Assembly (NCBI GenBank): GCA_902589825.1
Contig: CACIUL010000004.1
Coordinates: 42,152-106,151, forward strand
DNA length: 64,000 bases
Direction of reading: 5' to 3'
From: an uncultured Verrucomicrobiota bacterium
GTDB lineage: Bacteria; Verrucomicrobiota; Verrucomicrobiia; Verrucomicrobiales; DEV007
Part shown: positions 57,517 through 64,000 of the stretch, piece after piece
How positions within the stretch are numbered: the stretch's first letter is position 1
Layout: the number at the start of each line of letters is the position of its first letter
Notes under the pieces: model-generated
Database searches by the model: none
Told to the model about the DNA's origin: nothing
What the model saw: the letters and a program-made list of their open reading frames with translations, nothing else
Position numbers and translations under genes: made by a program

Positions 57517-58185
57517 ATGTTTGTTTCCGATCCGAACGGGCCAGGTTTCCTGCGTTTTCGCCTGTTCGGGTTCCCGGTGGCTATTCACTGGTTTTTCTGG
57601 GTCTTGGCGGCATTGATAGGGCCCATTGGAATTGCCAATGACGCCAAGGGCATGCGGATTTTGCTGATCTGGATTGGCGTGGTTCTGGTCTCGATTCTGG
57701 TCCATGAGCTCGGTCATGCCTTTGCCTACCGGAAATACGGTGGCAGGCCCCAGATTCTCCTGCATGGCATGGGTGGGGTGGCGATGGCCCACGGGCACTT
57801 CAATCGCAAGCAAAGTATCATTATTACCCTGGGCGGGCCATTCTTTGGGTTGATATTGGGAACCGTCTTCTGGATGCTGCTTTATTTGGGTTTTGTGCCA
57901 GGTAATATCTACACTGAACTTCTATGTGTGTTCATGATTCAGGTGAATATTTTCTGGTCCCTGTTGAACCTGCTGCCGATTCTTCCGCTTGATGGTGGAC
58001 AGCTCCTCGGCCACCTCATGCACGGTCGCAGGGCGGTATTGCGCGGGCAGATTGGTGCAGGATGTGCGGCTCTGGTGGGAATCGTGTTGTTTTATCTTTT
58101 CTCGGACTTGTTTGCATTGCTCATCTTCGGTTTTCTCGCTTATCAGAACTACCAGGCGACCCAGCGCTTCCGGAGCGGGTTTTAA
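57517..58185 (+). CDS. Site-2 protease family (M50) membrane metalloprotease
   Basis: A 222-residue integral membrane protease starting at ATG 57517 (MFVSDPNGPGFLRFRLFGFPV). The zinc motif is VLVHELGHAFAYRKYGG (residues about 63-79), and the third ligand lies in LLNLLPILPLDGGQLLGHLMHGRR (core NLLPILPLDGGQ, about 152-163). Hydrophobic spans are at about 22-50, 53-65, 97-130 and 170-205. Short members without PDZ or CBS domains are called rhomboid-like-family S2P relatives of unknown substrate. A hairpin sits just before its start codon. M20 peptidase follows 63 bp later. Confidence 0.88.
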   Translation: MFVSDPNGPGFLRFRLFGFPVAIHWFFWVLAALIGPIGIANDAKGMRILLIWIGVVLVSILVHELGHAFAYRKYGGRPQILLHGMGGVAMAHGHFNRKQSIIITLGGPFFGLILGTVFWMLLYLGFVPGNIYTELLCVFMIQVNIFWSLLNLLPILPLDGGQLLGHLMHGRRAVLRGQIGAGCAALVGIVLFYLFSDLFALLIFGFLAYQNYQATQRFRSGF

Positions 58186-58247
58186 CTGCGCAATCCGGTT
58201 GAATACCCTTTGCACTGGGACACCGGGCACGGCACATTCCATCCATC

Positions 58248-59579
58248 ATGAATGAAGCGCAGCTTGATGACCTTATTGCCTACCTGAAGTTTCCCAGTGT
58301 CTCCACCGACAGCACGCATTCCGGGGATGTTTTGCAGTGCGCCGGGTGGTTGCGGAACAAGATGGCTTCCCAGGGACTGGAGGCCAAGGTTCATGAGACT
58401 GACGGGCATCCGGTGGTGGTCGGCAAAAACCGGCACGTCGAGGGACGCCCGACGGTGATGATCTATGGTCATTATGATGTGCAGCCGGCGGATCCGCTTG
58501 AATTGTGGGACTCTCCTCCCTTTGAGCCGCGCGTGGAGGACGGGAAGATCTATGCCCGTGGTTCCACCGACAACAAGGGACAGAACCTTGCCCATATTCT
58601 CGGCATCGGGGAGATGATTGCTGCCGAAGGGGACCTGCCGGTCAATGTGATTGTCCTTGTTGAGGGTGAAGAGGAAATCGGCAGTCCCAACCTTGAGCCT
58701 TTCCTGAAGGAGCATAAGCAGGACCTTGCCTGTGACATCGTGGCGGTCTCGGATACCGGGATGCTTGCCGCGGGGCTTGGAACCTTCACCTACGGGTTGC
58801 GGGGCATTACCTGCATGGAATTGAAAGTAAGGGGACCGGAGATGGACCTGCACTCAGGGGTGTTCGGTGGCTCCGTGGCCAATCCTGCCACGGCAGCAGC
58901 GCAAATTGTGGCAAGCCTGCATCATGCTGATGGCACGATCGCCGTGGAGGGATTCTATGACCGTGTCCTGCCACTGCAGGAATGGGAGAGGGAGAGCTGG
59001 GCAGGGCTGCCCGTGCCGCCTGACGAGACACTGAGCCTGACCGGTGCCCCGGAACTTTTCGGCGAGTCGGAATACACCGATACGGAACGGCGCTGGGCGC
59101 GTCCTACCGCCGAGGTCAACGGTATCGGTGGCGGTTACCAGGGAGAGGGATCAAAGACGGTGATACCGGCAGAGGCGTTTGTGAAACTTTCCTTCCGGTT
59201 GGTTCCCGACCAGGACCCGGGAGAGATTCTCGACCTTGTCCGTAACCATTGTGAGAAGTATACCCCCAAGGGAGTGAACGTGGACTATGAGCTTGGTCAC
59301 AGCGGCAAGGCCTATGTGATGGATCCACAGACAGGATTTGGCAAGGCGGCGCAGAAGGCCTTGAAGAATACCTTTGGCAGCGAGCCTGCATTAATCCGCG
59401 AGGGGGGGAGTATTCCCATCGTGCAGACCTTCAAGGACGTGCTGGGCGTGGACACGCTCCTGCTTGGGCTGGCCCTTCCGGATTGCCGGATCCATTCACC
59501 CAACGAGAATTTCCTGCTGCAGAACTTCTTCGATGGCATTCGCCTCAACCGCGAACTGCTGAAAGCACTCGGGCAATGA
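58248..59579 (+). CDS. M20/M25/M40-family peptidase (dipeptidase-like)
   Basis: A 443-residue zinc metallopeptidase that probably cleaves dipeptides or acyl amino acids in the cytoplasm. Motifs are VMIYGHYDVQPADPLELWDSPPFEP (core GHYDVQPADP, metal His and catalytic Asp, residues about 72-81), the bridging Asp in YARGSTDNKGQN (about 104-115), the general base Glu in VLVEGEEEIGSPNLEPFL (about 137-154), a metal Asp in IVAVSDTGM, and a C-terminal His in DCRIHSPNENF (about 415). The dimerisation domain contains LHSGVFGGSVANPATAA. It belongs to the DUG2/CNDP-like branch. Confidence 0.9.
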   Translation: MNEAQLDDLIAYLKFPSVSTDSTHSGDVLQCAGWLRNKMASQGLEAKVHETDGHPVVVGKNRHVEGRPTVMIYGHYDVQPADPLELWDSPPFEPRVEDGKIYARGSTDNKGQNLAHILGIGEMIAAEGDLPVNVIVLVEGEEEIGSPNLEPFLKEHKQDLACDIVAVSDTGMLAAGLGTFTYGLRGITCMELKVRGPEMDLHSGVFGGSVANPATAAAQIVASLHHADGTIAVEGFYDRVLPLQEWERESWAGLPVPPDETLSLTGAPELFGESEYTDTERRWARPTAEVNGIGGGYQGEGSKTVIPAEAFVKLSFRLVPDQDPGEILDLVRNHCEKYTPKGVNVDYELGHSGKAYVMDPQTGFGKAAQKALKNTFGSEPALIREGGSIPIVQTFKDVLGVDTLLLGLALPDCRIHSPNENFLLQNFFDGIRLNRELLKALGQ

Positions 59580-59613
59580 TGCGGGCACAGTGCGTCCGCA
59601 TGCGGTGATGTGC

Positions 59614-60669
59614 CTAGAAATTGCCGGAAATCTGCTGGACATAGCGGCGGCCACTGGCGGTCAGTTTTGCTGATTCCTTGCTACCGCTGAGTCGCGAGCG
59701 GGTATTCCATGAATGCAGTGTGGGGGAGTAGGTTACCCAGCTGAGGGTTGGCGACTGCACGCTTTTCTCTGACGGGGCAACTGCCAGTGGCACACCTGAA
59801 CTGCTCAGCGAGATTTCCCAGGACGGGTTGGAACCGGCATCGGCCATGTTGCGGGCCAGCCAGGGGTATAGCTTGAGCAGTTCAGGTGTGCCCTTGTTGG
59901 CAATGAGCACTTTCCAGTAAACCTGCATACCGGACATGAACTTTGGAATGGTGATGGAAGGATTGCGTTGATGGGCCTGGTAAAGGCCGGCGATGTCCAG
60001 GCCAACCAGGTTCAGGCCGTTATAGAGGCCATGACGGTTGGGCGAGGTGAAGTGCGAGCGATACCACTTCTCAAACCTCGGGCTTACCATCATGTTGAGC
60101 TCAAGGTGAAGGTGGGCGCGTGTCCTGTCGATGCCAGCCCCGGAGTAGCCCAGCTTGCCGATGGCCGTCCCTGGTCTGACAGGCTGCCCCGGCTGGCAGC
60201 TAACCGCAGCCAAGTGGGCATAAAGGCTGTAGAATTTGCCATATCCCCAGTCGTGCTCAATGACAATATAACGGCCGTAATTGCTTGCGCCTGCCAGCCT
60301 GCTTACGTGGACGACTTTACCGGCTGCGATTGACCTTACCGGGTCCAGGGGATTATTACTGCGGTCACGGCTCGATGGTTTGATGTCGATGCCCTCGTGG
60401 AACTGGGTGAAGAGAACCCCGGCAGTGGTCCGCTTGGGAGTCCTGACGTAGCCGAATTTCCCTCCTTGCCACGGTTTGCTTCTTCGACCCTCAAAGTTCC
60501 TGTTGGTATACATGTAGAAACGTGATGGGTCAGGCCCGAAGAGTTCACGGTTTTCCGTTGGCAGGATCAATTCCAGCCGCTGGATCTGTGCTCCTGACTG
60601 GGTGCCGGCTACCTGCCACGTGGAAACGAGCAAAGCAAAAAGGCGGACTGAGCGGAATGGGTGGCGCAT
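59614..60669 (-). CDS. Exported M23 (LytM-type) peptidase
   Basis: A 351-residue protein starting at ATG 60669 with a signal peptide (MRHPFRSVRLFALLVSTWQVAG). The LytM zinc site is visible: HEGIDIKPS (HxxxD, residues about 101-109) and the HLHLEL motif (HxH, about 188-193), with YGRYIVIEHDWGYGKFYSLYAHLAAV between (core YIVIEHDWGYGKFYSLYAHL). LytM proteins cut peptidoglycan cross-bridges or act as regulators. The C-terminal about 150 residues are unusual and contain no further known domain. It is convergent with M20. The upstream hypothetical lies 24 bp away on the same strand. Confidence 0.88.
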   Translation of the reverse strand: MRHPFRSVRLFALLVSTWQVAGTQSGAQIQRLELILPTENRELFGPDPSRFYMYTNRNFEGRRSKPWQGGKFGYVRTPKRTTAGVLFTQFHEGIDIKPSSRDRSNNPLDPVRSIAAGKVVHVSRLAGASNYGRYIVIEHDWGYGKFYSLYAHLAAVSCQPGQPVRPGTAIGKLGYSGAGIDRTRAHLHLELNMMVSPRFEKWYRSHFTSPNRHGLYNGLNLVGLDIAGLYQAHQRNPSITIPKFMSGMQVYWKVLIANKGTPELLKLYPWLARNMADAGSNPSWEISLSSSGVPLAVAPSEKSVQSPTLSWVTYSPTLHSWNTRSRLSGSKESAKLTASGRRYVQQISGNF

Positions 60670-60693
60670 CAATGGCGTGAAATACCCTTTGAA

Positions 60694-61218
60694 CTATTGC
60701 CCGTTCTGCGGGTCGGCAGGCTTGTCTGTATTTCTCGTCTGTGTTCCACCGGCTTGTCCCTGAATTTGCTCATACCCGGCCTTTTTGAACTGCTCAATGT
60801 GATTTTTATTTAATCCCTTCCAGCAGGTGATATAGCCGTGGTTGATTGGGCCGTCGATGAGCACAAAGTCGACGGGGTTGTTGTCAATGACAGTGAACAA
60901 CCGGCGTCCCAGTGCAATGCTTGAGAGAATCTGCAAGCGTTTGCTGGCGGACTTGGTGAGCCGGAATGAGGTCCCGAATGAAGTGCCGTCCTCGGCGATG
61001 AACGGGTAAAAGCCGTCGACATCACGACGGGTGAATTCCGGACTGCTCCTCACATTGAAGGTAGTAGATCCGACAACAAGCTTGGTAGTATTCTTGTCTG
61101 GATCGGATGCTCCCGCTTGCAGGTGAAAACCGATCAAGTTGGATTCCTTGCGTTTTCCAGCCGTCAGGAGAGGCAAGAGTAATAATATGCTGAGAAACGG
61201 GACAAATTTTGCCATCAT
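60694..61218 (-). CDS. Exported hypothetical protein
   Basis: A 174-residue protein starting at ATG 61218 (or 61215) with a signal peptide (MMAKFVPFLSILLLLPLLTAG). The rest has alternating beta-rich parts (IGFHLQAG, TKLVVGSTTFNVRSSPEF, GYITCWKGLNKNHIEQF). No known family is recognised. It lies upstream of the M23 gene by 24 bp and is probably co-transcribed, so a role at the cell envelope is likely. Confidence 0.65.
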   Translation of the reverse strand: MMAKFVPFLSILLLLPLLTAGKRKESNLIGFHLQAGASDPDKNTTKLVVGSTTFNVRSSPEFTRRDVDGFYPFIAEDGTSFGTSFRLTKSASKRLQILSSIALGRRLFTVIDNNPVDFVLIDGPINHGYITCWKGLNKNHIEQFKKAGYEQIQGQAGGTQTRNTDKPADPQNGQ

Positions 61219-61499
61219 GATACTTAACCACAGATTTGCCGTGTCAACCAGAGGACAAAATGCGTTGTCCGTCTCCAGATGCGGCAATCTTTGTGGACGC
61301 AGGGGGCATTTAAGATAACGTCAGGTATTAGGCAATGGTATTTTTGAAGGGTTTTTTGTGGATTTTGTTCTTTGGTATCGCTTTTTTTTGCTGGCTTGTG
61401 CTTTTGGAACACGGGCCAGACGACTTTGCCGAAGGGGTGAGGCTTGAACTGGACGACTTGCGCCGTTTGCTTGAGAATGGATAAATTCAGAGCTGGATA

Positions 61500-61528
61500 T
61501 TGGCAAATCCGTTGATTTCCTCTATAAT
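61500..61528 (+). promoter_or_regulatory. Strong sigma-70 promoter for the TPR gene
   Basis: TTGGCA (61500-61505) and TATAAT (61523-61528) are separated by 17 bp, a near-consensus promoter (5 of 6 and 6 of 6). Transcription would start near 61535, giving a leader of about 25 nt before ATG 61560. It also rules out the TTG at 61500 as a start codon, since that is part of the -35 box. Confidence 0.7.
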
Positions 61529-61559
61529 CCTTCGAAAATCCCACATCCCTCAATTCATT

Positions 61560-62960
61560 ATGGACGCAACACTGGAACTGGTTACCGAAGAAAATCTTGA
61601 CCCCAAGAACCATGGTCTTTTCCTCAAGGCTCAGAGTGCCATTGAGTTACTCAATTACGATTATGCCATCAGCCTGCTTCACGGCATCCTGAAAGAAGAG
61701 GCCGGATTCCTTCAGGGCCGCGAAATATTGCGCATGGCTCAGGGGGCCCGCCTCAGGGCAACAGGCAAGAAATCCAAAGGCCTGCTCTCAGGCGGCCTGC
61801 TCAAGGTAAAGGGAAAAGTCAAAAAAGATCCTCTGGCGGCCCTGCTGGAAATTGAGAAGAAGCTCGATAATGACCCGGGCAATATTGAGGCCAATACGCT
61901 CCTATATGATGCGTTCATGGCCCTGGGGGTTGCAGAACTCGCGGTATTCGGTCTGGAGACGGTGCGTAATTTTCATCCCAATGAAATGAAAAATCTCCAC
62001 AAGCTGGGGGATCATTACCTGACCCAGGGCAACAGCGGGGAAGCGGCAAAGATCTATGACCTCATTGTCGAGCAGAATCCTTCTGATGGTGATGCCCGCA
62101 AGAAGGCAAAGGACGCCTCAGCCCAGGCGACGATGTCAAAGGGTGGCTGGGGAGCAACGGACAAGTCCTTCAAGGATCTGCTGCGTGACAAGGATGAGGC
62201 GGAAAACCTGGAATCCGCTTCGCGCATAGGCGCTACAAGGGAGCAGATGGAGACACAACTTGCTGAGTTGGGGGCCAAGTATACAGAAGATCCCCAGAGC
62301 CTGGATACGGTAAAGAAAATTGCCGACCTCTATGAGCGCCTTGAAGACTGGGAGAGCTGCGCATCCTATTATGATTATGCGTTTTCCCTGAGTGAGGGTG
62401 ACAATACCCTGCAGCGCAAGGCCGAGGATGCCCGTGACCGGATACGCGAGCAGAAGATTTCTGAACTGGAAAGTGAGATCAATGCAGGTGGTGATGATGT
62501 CGAGGAGAAAAAAGCGCAGCTTGAAGAGTTGCGCCTTGCCTCAATTGATCAGCAGATTGCAGAGGCCAAGGACAGGGTGGAGCGTAATCCAACCGACCCG
62601 CAGTTGCGTTTCGACCTTGGTAATCACCTGTTCACGGCCGAGGAATACCGTGAGGCGATTCCGCATCTGCAAAAGGCCAAGAACAACCCGCACATCCGTA
62701 TCCGCTCGATGCTGATGCTTGGCCGGTGTTATGACCAGATGAAGATGTTCGACCTTGCGCTTGGCACCTTGACGGAAGCCAATGGTGAATTGTTTGCAAT
62801 GGATAACACCAAGAAGGAAATGCTCTACAACCTGGGTTTGATCCATGAGAAAATGGAGGACAAGGAACGTTCCCTTGAGTGCTTCAAGGAAATCTATAAT
62901 GCGGATTACGGCTACCGTGACGTGGCAAAGCGCGTTGAGGAGTCTTATGCGGGCAAATAG
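61560..62960 (+). CDS. TPR-repeat cytoplasmic protein
   Basis: A 466-residue helical protein starting at ATG 61560 (MDATLELVTEENLDPKN). Repeats include AIELLNYDYAISLLHGILKEEAGF, GNSGEAAKIYDLIVEQNPSDGDARKKAKDA (part), DLYERLEDWESCASYYDYAFSL (part), FDLGNHLFTAEEYREAIPHLQKA and YNLGLIHEKMEDKERSLECFKEIY (part). A coiled coil lies around residues 300-345 (ISELESEINAGGDDVEEKK). There is no signal peptide or membrane segment. The strong promoter suggests steady expression. Its partner is unknown; it precedes rex by 158 bp on the same strand but may be separate. Confidence 0.82.
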   Translation: MDATLELVTEENLDPKNHGLFLKAQSAIELLNYDYAISLLHGILKEEAGFLQGREILRMAQGARLRATGKKSKGLLSGGLLKVKGKVKKDPLAALLEIEKKLDNDPGNIEANTLLYDAFMALGVAELAVFGLETVRNFHPNEMKNLHKLGDHYLTQGNSGEAAKIYDLIVEQNPSDGDARKKAKDASAQATMSKGGWGATDKSFKDLLRDKDEAENLESASRIGATREQMETQLAELGAKYTEDPQSLDTVKKIADLYERLEDWESCASYYDYAFSLSEGDNTLQRKAEDARDRIREQKISELESEINAGGDDVEEKKAQLEELRLASIDQQIAEAKDRVERNPTDPQLRFDLGNHLFTAEEYREAIPHLQKAKNNPHIRIRSMLMLGRCYDQMKMFDLALGTLTEANGELFAMDNTKKEMLYNLGLIHEKMEDKERSLECFKEIYNADYGYRDVAKRVEESYAGK

Positions 62961-63118
62961 CGGGATGCGCTCCCGCAACGGCGTTTGATGCCCTAAGCAG
63001 CGCCAGTCATTGAAGCCGCTGACTGCGGGTTTATGGGGGATTAATCAGCCGTGTGGCTGGAAATACCGATTTTCTGTGTCCAGCTTGACTTATTTCATTT
63101 AATTGCGATTTTTCACGA

Positions 63119-63742
63119 ATGGAAAAGAGAACGGAAATCCCCCGGAAATCCATTTACCGGCTTTCGATTTATCAACGTTGTCTTGAGCGCTTGAAAACCA
63201 ACGATGTGGAGACAGTATCCTCGAGTGCACTTGCCAAGGCGGCGGGTGTGAAATCGACGCAATTGCGCAAGGATCTTGCTCATTTTGGACAGTTCGGCGT
63301 CCGGGGACTGGGCTATAACGTCGGTGCCCTGGCTGATGTGATTGTCGACGTGCTTGGAACCAGCAGCCTGCAGGCTGTGATTCTCGTCGGTATGGGTAAC
63401 CTTGGTGCGGCCCTGTCAAGGTATGGCGGCTTTGGTAAGGAGGGATTTGAGATTTCAGCGGCATTTGAAGCCGATCCTCAACGGGCCAAGACTGTACGCG
63501 CCGGCGTGCCGGTTTTCCCGGCTGAGCAGATGTCGGCCTATGTGATAGAAAAACAGGTAAAAATGGCCATTTTGGCGGTTCCCGTTGAAGTTGCCCAGTC
63601 GGTAGCCAATGAACTTGTCAGCTCGGGAGTGCAGGCAATCCTCAATTTTTCGCCGATACACCTGAAAGTTCCCGATCACGTGGTTGTCAACTCGGTCGAC
63701 CTGGCACTCGAACTTGAACACCTCAGCTATTTTATCAAGTAA
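63119..63742 (+). CDS. rex: Redox-sensing transcriptional repressor Rex
   Basis: A 207-residue repressor that senses the NADH/NAD+ ratio. The N-terminal winged helix (residues about 1-75) includes IYRLSIYQRCLERLKTNDVETVSSSALAKAAGVKSTQLRKDLAHFGQFGVRGLGY (core SSSALAKAAGVKSTQLRKDL, recognition helix). The C-terminal Rossmann domain has VILVGMGNLGAALSRYGGF (about residues 83-101) and IAILAVP-like MAILAVPVEVAQSVANELVSSGVQAILNF. A C-terminal helix swaps between dimer subunits. I found no clear TTGTGAA-type Rex site upstream of any gene in the window, including rex itself. Confidence 0.95.
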   Translation: MEKRTEIPRKSIYRLSIYQRCLERLKTNDVETVSSSALAKAAGVKSTQLRKDLAHFGQFGVRGLGYNVGALADVIVDVLGTSSLQAVILVGMGNLGAALSRYGGFGKEGFEISAAFEADPQRAKTVRAGVPVFPAEQMSAYVIEKQVKMAILAVPVEVAQSVANELVSSGVQAILNFSPIHLKVPDHVVVNSVDLALELEHLSYFIK

Positions 63743-63864
63743 ACCACTTGATAAGTATGAACTGGCAATCATTGAAAAACTGGAGAAAGCAGTTCAAAGT
63801 ATCCCTCCCCCTCCCCCTTCCCCAAGAAACGGGTGCCGTGTGTTGACCAAAGGCAACGGCCACA

Positions 63865-64000
63865 ATGAAAGACCGACAACAGATCAGATTCGCCCTCTGT
63901 GGCTCCGTCCTGGCACATTTGCTCTTGGCCGGGGGAGTCACGACGATCCTTGCCTTTAACCGTGCTTCTCCGCCTGTAAATGATGATTTCAAGAGCGCCA
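63865..64000 (+). CDS. Start of a single-span membrane protein (TonB/TolA-like N-terminus), 3' end outside window
   Basis: An open frame from ATG 63865 runs off the right edge (45 codons seen). It begins with a short basic region (MKDRQQIRFA), then a membrane helix (LCGSVLAHLLLAGGVTTILAF), then a Pro-rich start of a periplasmic part (RASPPVNDD). The layout resembles the N-terminus of TonB, TolA or related energy transducers, but the part that would show this is missing. It follows rex by 122 bp. Confidence 0.5.
   Translation, partial: MKDRQQIRFALCGSVLAHLLLAGGVTTILAFNRASPPVNDDFKSA

Noticed and set aside
63757..63846. 29-codon frame before the last gene (MNWQSLKNW...)
   Set aside because: Length and composition (a run of Pro-Leu codons from a CCCTCCCCCTCCCCC tract) give no support for a real gene, and no overlap or ribosome site marks it.

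Overview
The window looks like chromosomal DNA from a free-living member of the PVC superphylum, most likely Verrucomicrobiota. Evidence is the left third, which carries Gfo/Idh/MocA, ThuA plus PVC-type dehydrogenase, DUF1501, PSCyt1/DUF1549/DUF1553 and sulfatase genes, a mix typical of Planctomycetes and Verrucomicrobia. Two exported proteins also share a C-terminal pattern common in verrucomicrobial proteins, and Shine-Dalgarno sequences are rarely clear. I see no phage, insertion sequence or CRISPR array. Nearly all the sequence is coding, and the only gap above 300 bp is 48851-49220.

Layout. (1) 1-16770: exported and redox proteins of polymer or sulfated-glycan catabolism. They include a partial ThuA/dehydrogenase gene that runs off the left edge, a beta-propeller di-haem cytochrome, a sulfatase, and a PSCyt/LamG protein paired with a DUF1501 protein. 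(2) 16840-22211: a HAD phosphatase, a glycosyltransferase resembling SenB of selenoneine synthesis, a TPR protein, a short recO, prfB with the classic +1 programmed frameshift, trmD and tRNA-Pro(GGG). (3) 22385-27888: the arginine operon argC-argJ-argB-argD-argF. (4) 27928-34660, minus strand: an APS kinase with a degenerate ATP-sulfurylase-like domain, a large unrecognised protein, gpsA, plsY and polX. (5) 34787-40535: a 32-residue membrane peptide overlapping a hybrid sensor protein that lacks the phospho-acceptor histidine, then serA (convergent), then ilvD with a histone-H1-like Lys/Ala/Pro repeat tail. (6) 40584-48850: a PQQ-repeat lipoprotein, a TPR protein, an OmpH/Skp chaperone, scpB, pheA and a BspA-type leucine-rich repeat protein. 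(7) 49221-64000: gltB-gltD, a hypothetical protein, xylA, a site-2 protease, an M20 peptidase, an M23 peptidase, an exported hypothetical, a TPR protein, rex, and the start of a single-span membrane protein cut by the right edge.

How the genes fit together. Nitrogen assimilation (gltBD) feeds amino-acid synthesis (arginine, serine, branched-chain, phenylalanine). gpsA-plsY starts phospholipid synthesis. The left-hand block probably handles extracellular, possibly sulfated, carbohydrate. Rex would link transcription to the NADH/NAD+ ratio. The observations most worth following up are the histidine-less sensor with its coupled peptide, the H1-like tail on IlvD, the degenerate sulfurylase fused to an intact APS kinase, and the SenB-like enzyme without visible senA or senC partners. 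All functions are inferred from sequence motifs by eye; no database search was run.
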